Of a stretch of 6,676 nucleotides of DNA, positions 1 to 6,413 are shown piece after piece. The number at the start of each line of letters is the position of its first letter. Positions within the stretch are counted from its first letter, which is position 1. The translations under genes were made by a program, and so were the position numbers. The notes beneath the pieces were generated by a model. It was not told the DNA's origin and ran no database searches. It was given only the letters and a program-made list of their open reading frames with translations. This stretch comes from Bdellovibrionaceae bacterium UBA2466 (lineage in GTDB: Bacteria > Bdellovibrionota > FAC87 > UBA2466), in assembly GCA_002342225.1 (NCBI GenBank), contig DDPO01000063.1, positions 1-6,676 on the forward strand. Direction: 5' to 3'.

Positions 1-1661
1 TGTTAGTCTCCATTGTTTTGTGGTTCGGCGCGCTGTTTGGCCTCGGGTTCTGGTTTAAACTAGAGGTTTTTCCTCATCAATCCGAAGCTCATCGGCCCAC
101 TAGCTTAAGTCTAGTCCTCTTTTTGGGGCTATTCGCAGCTGGAATGTTTTCAGTTTTGATCAATTATTTTATCCCCGTTTCCATCTGGGTCTCAGGAGTT
201 GTCCTCATGTTTGGGTGGGGACTGACGGTCCGGTATAGAACCGGTCTGTACTACTTGGTTAGTTTAAATCGCTTTAAGTTAGTGGGTCTATTTGTTTTGA
301 TGGTCTCTTTGATTTCAGTGGTTTCCTTCTACAATGTAGATACGGGTTATTATCATGTGGCCAGTATCGCAATGAATCGTGAGTTTGCAGTGTTGCCTGG
401 CGTCGCGAATTTGTTTGGACCTTTTGGTCATAACTCGGTTTGGTTTCTAATCGAGAGTCTTTTCACATTCACAAGTGTTGGTTCTGCTGACACGTTCTCG
501 CTCAATCCTTTGCTCGCCATTTTGTTTTTAATATTTCTTGCTGAAAGAGTTGGAATCGCAGATCCAATGAATCTCGTTTTTATACTGGTTTCATTACTGT
601 TTTTAAATCAGAGCTTTATTTCGATTGGTGGTGTGACTCCTGATTTTCCATCCTACGTGTTGGGAGCGGTTGTCTCATGGTTTGCCCTTGATTCCTTTGC
701 CCAAGGGCGGGGTGTAGGCACTATGGAAAAATGTTACGTTATCTTACTAATGGTTTTGGCTGTTACAGTTAAAATTTCAAATCTTTTAATTCTTTTTCCT
801 ACTTTTTACATTGTGGGTACTGATTCATCGGGCCAATGGTCGATAAAAACTCTTTGCTTGATGACTCGAGATAAAATAATGCGACGGATGTTCGGCGTTG
901 TTTGTGTGTTTGTGGGTTTGTGGGTTGTGCGAAATATTCTTTTATCGGGTTGCATAGTCTATCCTCAACCCGCGACATGTATTTCAGCCGTGCCTTGGGC
1001 AATGCCTAAGGCTTGGGTAACTGAATGGCTCGTAGATATCAAGTATCATCTATGTAGTGTAAGAGAGACAGGAACTATTTTTGCTCAAAGTGCGTGCTTT
1101 ACAGAATGGACAAAGCGCTTACTTAGAGAGCCTATTGTGAAATATGGAGCCATTCTCTTTTTAGGGGCACTGGCTTATAGAATTTTCTCAACTAAGAATC
1201 AAAAACTTCGTTTTTCAAAAATGAACAGTCGATTCATCGTTTTTTTAGGATTGGGTTTGCTACTGCCTGCAATTACATGGTTGGTTTTAGCTCCCAATAT
1301 TCGATTTGCCCTGTGGTTATTCATCTTTTTTATATCTTTTGTTACAAACGTTACCCTTCCCGAATTTCAATTGAATGAGAAACAGAGGCAAATTCTTTTC
1401 CTATTTTGTCTAATGCTGGGTGCTGCAAATACCATTCGAACAGCTGTGATAACCCGTCCAGGAGAAATCCCTTGGATGAGTTGGCCAAATTTACCTAAAG
1501 TCGGTGTGATTAATGTCTTTGAAAGTGGGGGGCTTAAAGTTTTTAAGCCTGAGAGTGGTTTTCAGTGTTGGTCAAGCCAGGCTCCTTGCACGCCTCAACT
1601 GAAAGCGGTAGAGGTTAAAAAGTGGATGGGAAGATTTGTGATACTTCCGAAATTGAATTAG
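1..1661 (+). CDS. LIC_10190-type polytopic membrane protein, 5' end cut by window edge
   Basis: Integral inner-membrane protein of unknown exact function; I recognise the LIC_10190-type family, whose layout resembles GT-C glycosyltransferases of envelope polysaccharide. Residues are counted from the TTG at 18. About 11-12 hydrophobic segments are visible (for example near 30-50, 54-70, 88-105, 163-177, 238-262, 290-308, 405-424, 428-445). Family-like landmarks are DTGYYH (108-113) after an early membrane segment, GVTPDFPSYVLG (205-216), WVVRN followed by VYPQP (302-318), APNIRFALW (425-433), and a C-terminal CWSSQAPCTP (517-526) with two cysteines. The frame is open to base 3 with no stop (LVSIVLWFG...), so the TTG is probably not the true start and a few N-terminal residues lie outside. 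The acidic residue of DTG would be the candidate catalytic Asp if this is a GT-C enzyme; that is inference. It appears to be co-transcribed with the ATP-grasp gene 8 bases downstream. Confidence 0.75.
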   Translation, partial: LVSIVLWFGALFGLGFWFKLEVFPHQSEAHRPTSLSLVLFLGLFAAGMFSVLINYFIPVSIWVSGVVLMFGWGLTVRYRTGLYYLVSLNRFKLVGLFVLMVSLISVVSFYNVDTGYYHVASIAMNREFAVLPGVANLFGPFGHNSVWFLIESLFTFTSVGSADTFSLNPLLAILFLIFLAERVGIADPMNLVFILVSLLFLNQSFISIGGVTPDFPSYVLGAVVSWFALDSFAQGRGVGTMEKCYVILLMVLAVTVKISNLLILFPTFYIVGTDSSGQWSIKTLCLMTRDKIMRRMFGVVCVFVGLWVVRNILLSGCIVYPQPATCISAVPWAMPKAWVTEWLVDIKYHLCSVRETGTIFAQSACFTEWTKRLLREPIVKYGAILFLGALAYRIFSTKNQKLRFSKMNSRFIVFLGLGLLLPAITWLVLAPNIRFALWLFIFFISFVTNVTLPEFQLNEKQRQILFLFCLMLGAANTIRTAVITRPGEIPWMSWPNLPKVGVINVFESGGLKVFKPESGFQCWSSQAPCTPQLKAVEVKKWMGRFVILPKLN

Positions 1662-1663
1662 GA
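1660..1663 (+). promoter_or_regulatory. Ribosome binding site that sets the start of the ATP-grasp gene
   Basis: AGGA lies 6 bases before the ATG at 1670 and overlaps the stop codon of the upstream membrane-protein gene (TAG at 1659-1661). It supports ATG 1670 over the in-frame GTG at 1622. The overlap with the upstream stop suggests translational coupling of the two genes. Confidence 0.6.
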
Positions 1664-1669
1664 AACAAA

Positions 1670-2632
1670 ATGAAACTTAAGGTTTTGATATTAGGCGAAC
1701 CTACAAGAACGATGCAGCCGGGGCTTGATACCGGAGTTTTAATTGCTAGTGAAATGCTAAGACGAGGTCACTTGGTTGATTATATTGATAGTGAGCAGGT
1801 CGATTGGAGAAAAGAAAATAAACTTTATTTTGCTAGTCTCCCGTTCCAAAGAATTACTAAAGTAACCCCTAATCAGCCAGAGCCTTTTGAACTTGAGTTG
1901 CCTCGAAAAGATAATGTTTTAGATTATCACGTCGTGTGGCAACGCTTGGACCCGCCAGTAGATGGTAGATATAAAAGCCACATGGATCACTTTTCAAAAC
2001 TTCCCTCGAGGATTCTTCAAATTAACAATCCTGAATGGAATTGGAAGCTAAGTGAGCATCTTCTTCCTCAGAATTATCCAGGCTTTGCTATTCCTACATG
2101 GGAGTGTGGTTCTTTGTCGGAATTTGTGAAATGTATTAGAGCAAACACAAAAGAGAGTGTTGTGAAACCTCTTCACTTATACTCGGGGTTAGGGATTGAA
2201 TTTTTCAACACACAGACACCAGAATCAGAGTTGATGAAATATTGGGAGAAATGGAAACCCAAAGTTGCGGTTCAACCCTACATTCAGGAGATAACGACCC
2301 AAGGGGATCTCAGAATCCTCGTGATGAATAAAAAAGTGGTTGGGAGTGTTTTGAGAAAACCCAAATCTGGTAGTAAGCTTGCAAATTTACATCAGGGGGG
2401 AAGTGCGCATTTCTTTGAGCCGACTGAAAAACAGTTACAAGCCTGTGAAGTGATTTCAAATGACCTCTTTGAAAAGGGGCTCTATTTATTGGGGATTGAT
2501 TTTATCGGAGATTTTTTAACGGAAGTTAATATTACTTGCCCATCTGCACTTCCACAGATCAATCAAGTGATGAAGATCGAAGGAGAGAAGATGATTATCG
2601 ATGAGATGGAAGCTTTGGTGAGATCCCGATAA
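1670..2632 (+). CDS. Glutathione synthetase-like (GSH-S) ATP-grasp ligase
   Basis: ATP-dependent carboxylate-amine ligase, predicted cytoplasmic, 320 residues from ATG 1670, close to the 316 of E. coli GshB. An N-terminal GSH-S-type domain (about 1-115) contains the QRLDPPVD block (91-98), matching the family's RKDPPFD. The ATP-grasp part has VVKPLHLYSGLGI (164-176; K166 expected to contact ATP), the QPYIQE...GDLRIL strand (202-217), NLHQGG (239-244) and the metal-binding end GIDFIGDFLTEVNITCPS (275-292; D277, E285, N287). An in-frame GTG at 1622 would add 16 residues inside the upstream gene but lacks the GshB-like opening; MKLKVLILGEP at 1670 matches it and has an AGGA site. The usual RGN of the substrate/ATP loop is replaced by LAN (238-240) and the glycine-rich loop by LHLYSG, so the substrate may not be gamma-glutamylcysteine. 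No gshA is visible, and I withhold the symbol gshB. It probably sits in an operon with the membrane protein before it. Confidence 0.85.
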   Translation: MKLKVLILGEPTRTMQPGLDTGVLIASEMLRRGHLVDYIDSEQVDWRKENKLYFASLPFQRITKVTPNQPEPFELELPRKDNVLDYHVVWQRLDPPVDGRYKSHMDHFSKLPSRILQINNPEWNWKLSEHLLPQNYPGFAIPTWECGSLSEFVKCIRANTKESVVKPLHLYSGLGIEFFNTQTPESELMKYWEKWKPKVAVQPYIQEITTQGDLRILVMNKKVVGSVLRKPKSGSKLANLHQGGSAHFFEPTEKQLQACEVISNDLFEKGLYLLGIDFIGDFLTEVNITCPSALPQINQVMKIEGEKMIIDEMEALVRSR

Positions 2633-3962
2633 GGCTCTGGTAGGGCTCTTTCATGAGGTTTTTACGAATCGCAAGATGACTTCTAAGTTCGCTTAAGTGC
2701 ACATAGATTCCCCCCAGTTTTCTATTAAGAGACAACATTTCTTTTGGGGGAATGCGAAATTTTAAACTGGGGATGACTTTCAGGGAGAGAGCAGCGGTCC
2801 TTTTGGGCAGATCACTGGCAGCCCAGTCGTATTCCGTGTCTTTCATGACAGGTTCGGCGGAAAGGTAAGCTAAATTTACAAACCCTTGTCTTGCTTCTTT
2901 CGAGTCGTCTTTTGATACGAGGCCCATCTGTTCTCCTGCTTCCAAAATTTGGTCATCGTTTGTATTAAGAACTCCTCGAACCATTGTGATGTATGAAGAC
3001 TTAAATTCGTCTGAAAACGCTCTTAGAGCCCCAAAGTCAAAAAGTACCCATTGATCTATTCCTTCGGGCCTTAAACGAATCAAATAGTTCCCAAAATGCG
3101 GGTCAGTTTGGACTAAGTTCCATTGATAAAATTCCATCAGAAAAAGATCCACAAAACTACTGGCCAATTGATCTCTTCGCTTTTGCGAAAGAGTTCGAAC
3201 TGCTTGCGAATCTATCCGTTCTCCAGTCTCGAAAGATGTGCACAAGAGACTTGGAGTGCAATATCTCTCAATCGCTTCCGGTACATGAAAACGGGGGTCG
3301 TTCAAAAGGTGCTCTCGGTAGAGCTTAAGAAGCTTCAATTCGCTTTTGTAATCGACTTCTTGGTAGAGCATGAACTTAGCTTCATCAAAGATTCCGTCCC
3401 AGCGTTCTTTTGGGATATCGGCTGGAAAAAATTTTCCGGCACTTAAAAAGAAACGCATAAGTTTAAGATCGGTGTCTATGGCCCGTTCTATTCCGGGATA
3501 TCTCACTTTGATAGCAACTGTTTGACCTGTGCTTTTAATGATAGCCCTGTGAACTTGGCCTAATGAAGCGGCCCCGAGAGGCGTAGGATCAATGTCCAAC
3601 TCACGGTATTTTTCTAGGCCTAGCCTTTTTTTGAGAAGAGTATCTATCGTTTCAATAGGTAGGGGTTCCACTTCGCTTTGGAGTTTTTTTAAGTGGGCTA
3701 CCACTTCTTTCGGAAAAAAAGAATCTCCGTACATGGAAAGAATTTGCCCAGCTTTTACAAGGGTTCCCCGAAGTTGATTAGCCTCTCCTACCAGCTGTTT
3801 TGCTTGGGATTCTAGGATCTTCTTCCCCTTTTCGAGATGTTCTAAGGGGTCAGAGAACCAGCCTGAAACGGTGTGCTTAGCAAGTCGACCACTGGCCGAA
3901 GCCGTGATTTTAGCGAGGCTTAAGGACCTTGAAAGCAGACCCGTTTTTGGCTTTTTAGGCAT
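2595..3962 (-). CDS. ABC1/COQ8-like (UbiB superfamily) atypical protein kinase-like protein
   Basis: Member of the ABC1/ADCK/UbiB atypical kinase family, 455 residues. In other organisms these proteins support ubiquinone or other isoprenoid-lipid metabolism as ATPases rather than ordinary protein kinases. Visible in order: KAGQ (70-73), the family KxGQ motif that covers the active site; the alanine-rich nucleotide loop GAASLGQVH (130-138); the lysine of VAIK (K152); an acidic helix motif QEVDY (E202); the catalytic-loop equivalent QTDPHFGN (285-292, D287 and N292); and DFG (309-311). The C-terminal part (about 340-440, with LNRKLGGIYVHLSELRS) resembles COQ8/ADCK3 and carries no hydrophobic tail, whereas E. 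coli UbiB (about 546 residues) ends in two membrane helices. It is therefore better called COQ8-like than ubiB. The ATG at 3962 fits the family's basic N-terminus, but no strong Shine-Dalgarno precedes it. Its 3' end overlaps the ATP-grasp gene by 38 bases on the opposite strand; no terminator is visible there. Confidence 0.88.
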   Translation of the reverse strand: MPKKPKTGLLSRSLSLAKITASASGRLAKHTVSGWFSDPLEHLEKGKKILESQAKQLVGEANQLRGTLVKAGQILSMYGDSFFPKEVVAHLKKLQSEVEPLPIETIDTLLKKRLGLEKYRELDIDPTPLGAASLGQVHRAIIKSTGQTVAIKVRYPGIERAIDTDLKLMRFFLSAGKFFPADIPKERWDGIFDEAKFMLYQEVDYKSELKLLKLYREHLLNDPRFHVPEAIERYCTPSLLCTSFETGERIDSQAVRTLSQKRRDQLASSFVDLFLMEFYQWNLVQTDPHFGNYLIRLRPEGIDQWVLFDFGALRAFSDEFKSSYITMVRGVLNTNDDQILEAGEQMGLVSKDDSKEARQGFVNLAYLSAEPVMKDTEYDWAASDLPKRTAALSLKVIPSLKFRIPPKEMLSLNRKLGGIYVHLSELRSHLAIRKNLMKEPYQSLIGISPKLPSHR

Positions 3963-3974
3963 ACCGTAGTTTAC

Positions 3975-4020
3975 AGAGGTGTCAGTCTCCCATCAAGCTT
4001 GATAGGAGACTGACACCTTT
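3975..4020. repeat. Long near-perfect inverted repeat between divergent genes, candidate REP-like hairpin
   Basis: The left arm AGGTGTCAGTCTCC (3977-3990) is the exact reverse complement of the right arm at 4005-4018. Inside, after one C/A mismatch (3991/4004), lies the perfect palindrome ATCAAGCTTGAT (3992-4003), so the whole stretch can fold back into a long stem or cruciform. Four T follow the right arm (4018-4021). It sits between the start of the minus-strand kinase gene and the start of the plus-strand RNA-modification gene, so no visible transcript runs into it as a terminator would require. GGTGTC...GACACC hairpins resemble REP elements mobilised by RAYT (TnpA-REP) transposases; that identity is inference, and no second copy or transposase is present in the window. 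Confidence 0.75.
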
Positions 4021-4032
4021 TAAGAGGAAGGG

Positions 4033-4059
4033 TTGACTAGATGCGTAAGAATCTATTAA
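4033..4059 (+). promoter_or_regulatory. Possible sigma70-type promoter for the TrhO-RluA fusion gene
   Basis: TTGACT (4033-4038) matches 5 of 6 bases of the -35 consensus, and TATTAA (4054-4059) matches 4 of 6 of the -10, with a 15-base spacer. A TTAAAA at 4056 would give a 17-base spacer but a poorer box. Transcription from here would begin near 4066, leaving a leader of only about a dozen bases before ATG 4078, consistent with the absence of a Shine-Dalgarno sequence. The call rests on matching by eye only. Confidence 0.3.
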
Positions 4060-4077
4060 AAATGGTCCCTTACAGTC

Positions 4078-5847
4078 ATGTTCACCAATATTTCAACTTA
4101 TCGATTTGCTCCGCTTTCAAACCTGAAGCCGTTGCGTGAGCACTTGCTTGAAAAGTGCAAGGGATGGGGCCTCAAAGGGACTATTTTGCTGAGCACCGAG
4201 GGTATCAACATGTTTGTTGCAGGCCCTAGGGAAAAAATCGATAGCCTAATGCAAGAGGTGTGGAAGATCCCGGGGCTAGAGGGGCTAAAGCCCAAATACA
4301 GTGAAAGTGCCCATCAGCCCTTTACCCGTATGTTGGTGAGAATCAAAAAAGAGATCATCGCATTTGGAGTCGAGGGAATCGATCCTGCAAAACGCACGTC
4401 ACCTAAATTAAAAGCTGCCGAATTAAAAAAATGGTTGGATGAGGGGAGACCTGTAACTCTACTTGATACTCGTAACAATTATGAAGTGAAACTAGGCACT
4501 TTCGATAAAGCCCTTCCTATTGGCGTAAATCATTTCCGAGATTTTCCAGCAGCTGTTGCAAAACTTCCTGAGAAAATGAAAGAGGAACCGGTTGTTATGT
4601 TTTGCACTGGCGGAATTCGCTGTGAAAAAGCCGGTCCTTATATGGAATCGGTGGGCTTTAAAAATATCTTTCAATTAGAGGGTGGAATTCTCAAATATTT
4701 TGAAGAAGTCGGCGGAGCTCACTATCAAGGGGATTGCTTTGTTTTTGATCAGAGAGTGGGTGTAGATCCTAGCCTTGCTGAGACTCCAGACTCACAATGC
4801 TTTGCCTGCCTTGCCCCACTAAAACCTGAGGAGCAAAAAGACTCTCGATATGTTTTAGGTAGAAGCTGTCTTTATTGTTATGTTTCAACAGATGAAAAAC
4901 GAAAAGAATCGATGTTGAAACATCAAGCGGCGTTTGATGCATTTAAAAATAATCTTCCGGGAAAAGCCCCTTATGAAAACCATCGTCCGGTGAAAGTGCC
5001 AAAAGCGTTTGATGGAAAAACAATTTTAGATTTTCTTTCTGAGATTTTGCATCATATTCCTGCTGGAGAATGGCAGTCAGAGATCGAGATGGGGAAAATT
5101 TTGAACTCTAAGTTTGAGGTCGTTAAACCGAACCACAAAGTAAAAGCTGGGGAAAGATATCTTCATAAGCTTCCAAAACTCGCTGAGCCTGATGTGAATG
5201 CTGCGGTTAAACTTTTATATGAAGACGAGATGGTGATTGTGATCGATAAGCCAGCTCCGCTTCCGGTTCATGCTGGGGGAAGATTTAATCGAAACACACT
5301 GCAATATCTCTTGAATGAAGTTTATGCCCCACAAAGACCAAGACCTGCCCATCGGTTGGACGCGAACACTTCAGGAATTATGGTGATTGCAAGAAGCCGC
5401 CATTCTGCAGGAGCTCTGCAAACTCAGTTCGCCCAAGGCCAAGTGGAAAAAGTGTATCGCGCCACGGTTCAAGGACATCCTAAAGATGACAGTTTTGTTT
5501 GTGAGGTCCCGATTAGTGCTGCACCTGATGAATGTGGTTCTCGCACAGTGGCTATTGAAGAAGGCCTTGAGGCTAAAACTGAATTCAAAGTGCTTGAGCG
5601 ATTTCCTGATGGAACAGCTTTAATTGAAGCACGACCCATCACTGGAAGAACTAATCAGATTCGAATTCATTTGTGGCATTTGGGGTTCCCGATTGTTGGA
5701 GAAAAACTGTACTTACCAAATCAGAAAATGGGGAACACTCAGACACAATCTCTGGATGATGAGCCCCTAGCTTTAAGGTCGGTGAGAGTGACTTTTACTC
5801 ATCCGTTGACTAGGGAAAAAATCAGCTTTCAAAGTTCTTCCCTGTAG
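4078..5847 (+). CDS. Fusion: TrhO-type rhodanese (tRNA U34 hydroxylase family) plus RluA-family pseudouridine synthase
   Basis: One continuous 589-residue frame with two RNA-modifying modules. The N-terminal part (about 1-270) follows TrhO (YceA, UPF0176): an acylphosphatase-like start (ISTYRFAPL; GLKGTILLSTEGINMFVAG, 31-49), a rhodanese domain (about 110-215) with the active-site loop CTGGIRCEK (176-184, catalytic C176), and two CxxC pairs (241/244 and 264/267) that may bind zinc. TrhO makes 5-hydroxyuridine at tRNA position 34. A linker and S4-like segment (about 310-370) leads to an RluA-type synthase (about 375-585) with YEDEMVIVIDKP (381-392), the catalytic HRLD (425-428, Asp428), an EKVYRA strand (457-462) and ITGRTNQIRIHL (521-532). 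Both active sites look intact. E. coli TrhO is about 350 residues and stands alone. ATG 4078 is the only plausible start: an in-frame TAA lies at 4057, and MFTNISTYRF aligns with family starts. No Shine-Dalgarno precedes it. The RNA target of the synthase half is unknown. Confidence 0.92.
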   Translation: MFTNISTYRFAPLSNLKPLREHLLEKCKGWGLKGTILLSTEGINMFVAGPREKIDSLMQEVWKIPGLEGLKPKYSESAHQPFTRMLVRIKKEIIAFGVEGIDPAKRTSPKLKAAELKKWLDEGRPVTLLDTRNNYEVKLGTFDKALPIGVNHFRDFPAAVAKLPEKMKEEPVVMFCTGGIRCEKAGPYMESVGFKNIFQLEGGILKYFEEVGGAHYQGDCFVFDQRVGVDPSLAETPDSQCFACLAPLKPEEQKDSRYVLGRSCLYCYVSTDEKRKESMLKHQAAFDAFKNNLPGKAPYENHRPVKVPKAFDGKTILDFLSEILHHIPAGEWQSEIEMGKILNSKFEVVKPNHKVKAGERYLHKLPKLAEPDVNAAVKLLYEDEMVIVIDKPAPLPVHAGGRFNRNTLQYLLNEVYAPQRPRPAHRLDANTSGIMVIARSRHSAGALQTQFAQGQVEKVYRATVQGHPKDDSFVCEVPISAAPDECGSRTVAIEEGLEAKTEFKVLERFPDGTALIEARPITGRTNQIRIHLWHLGFPIVGEKLYLPNQKMGNTQTQSLDDEPLALRSVRVTFTHPLTREKISFQSSSL

Positions 5848-5885
5848 TTTCGAACCCTATTTGATTCCAACTCGTGGATGTGATA

Positions 5886-5922
5886 ACTTGCCCTCGGTAA
5901 CTTTAATTAGTTGGGGGTAAGT
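5886..5922 (+). promoter_or_regulatory. Leader hairpin that could cover the ribosome binding site of the exported protein gene
   Basis: ACTTGCCC (5886-5893) can pair with GGGTAAGT (5915-5922) using seven Watson-Crick pairs and one G-U pair. AACT (5899-5902) can pair with AGTT (5909-5912) around the loop TTAATT. The right arm contains most of the GGGGG ribosome binding site (5913-5917), which lies 7 bases before ATG 5925. If it folds in the mRNA, it would reduce translation initiation. This was found by eye, without an energy calculation. Confidence 0.35.
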
Positions 5923-5924
5923 GC

Positions 5925-6413
5925 ATGAAATTATTAAATTCCGTTCTTTTGATTGTGTTGAGCGTGGTGGTTCTACCTAGTTTTTCAAACGCCCAAACCG
6001 AAGATAAGAATACCCTCTTACAGATTGCTCAAGGCGATAAGTTGGTTCTAAAGCAGGATCTCAATATTCCGGCTAATACTGAGCGGCTCTTCTTTGGATT
6101 ACAAACGGATACAGGCACTAAAGTGTCAGGGTGTGCTCTTTTGGTTGTTCCTTCCCTTAAAAGTAGAAGGATTGTTAGTGGGGGGGAACTCCTTTTCTCT
6201 GGTGTTTCAGAAAAAAGCCAAGTGAGAAACCAATTTGGCTATATCGATTATGTCTACACTGCAAAAATAATGAATTCTGACGCCGTTACTGGGGTTGAAT
6301 GTTATGGAAATTCTTTAGACCATACTTATCAAGACCTTTATGTCTCAGGGATGAAAAACGAATTGAAAGACACTTTTGATTTCGTGCCAGCTGAACCTGA
6401 GATTGTTCATTAA
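5925..6413 (+). CDS. Small exported protein of unknown function
   Basis: I do not recognise a family for this 162-residue protein. It has a clear Sec signal peptide: MK start, hydrophobic core at about 7-18 (VLLIVLSVVVLP), and a likely signal peptidase I site after SNA (residue 23), giving a mature protein of about 139 residues in the periplasm or outside the cell. There is no lipobox cysteine, so it is not a lipoprotein. The mature part is mixed polar and hydrophobic with many short beta-prone stretches (KLVLKQDLNI, ERLFFGLQT, CALLVVPSL, GYIDYVYTAKI), suggesting a small beta-rich fold. It has only two cysteines (C70 and C126), which could form a disulfide. The ATG is well placed 7 bases after GGGGG. 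It starts 77 bases after the fusion gene with no clear terminator between. Its stop overlaps that of the convergent polymerase gene by 4 bases. Confidence 0.8.
   Translation: MKLLNSVLLIVLSVVVLPSFSNAQTEDKNTLLQIAQGDKLVLKQDLNIPANTERLFFGLQTDTGTKVSGCALLVVPSLKSRRIVSGGELLFSGVSEKSQVRNQFGYIDYVYTAKIMNSDAVTGVECYGNSLDHTYQDLYVSGMKNELKDTFDFVPAEPEIVH

Noticed and set aside
18..20. TTG as the start of the membrane protein gene
   Set aside because: The frame is open to the left edge with no stop and more hydrophobic residues upstream, so the true start is probably outside the window.
799..1002. Minus-strand open frame of 67 codons
   Set aside because: It lies within the membrane-protein gene on the other strand, with no domain or start signal.
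1622..1669. GTG start adding 16 residues to the ATP-grasp ligase
   Set aside because: It lies inside the upstream gene, lacks a ribosome binding site, and the GshB-like N-terminus begins at ATG 1670 behind AGGA.
3123..3446. Plus-strand open frames at 3123-3446 and 3592-3777
   Set aside because: They are antisense to the well-supported ABC1 gene and encode no recognisable domain.
3975..4021. Inverted repeat as a simple rho-independent terminator
   Set aside because: It lies between the starts of two divergent genes, the T-run is only four bases, and no annotated gene reads into it.
4098..4674. Minus-strand open frames at 4098-4295 and 4492-4674
   Set aside because: Both are antisense shadows of the conserved TrhO-type domain.
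5387..5623. Plus-strand open frame of 78 codons in another frame
   Set aside because: It sits wholly inside the pseudouridine synthase domain, whose frame carries all the conserved motifs.
5861..5887. Promoter for the exported protein gene: TTGATT with GATAAC
   Set aside because: The spacer is 15 bases and the -10 matches only four of six bases, so it could easily be chance; it would also start transcription inside the leader hairpin.
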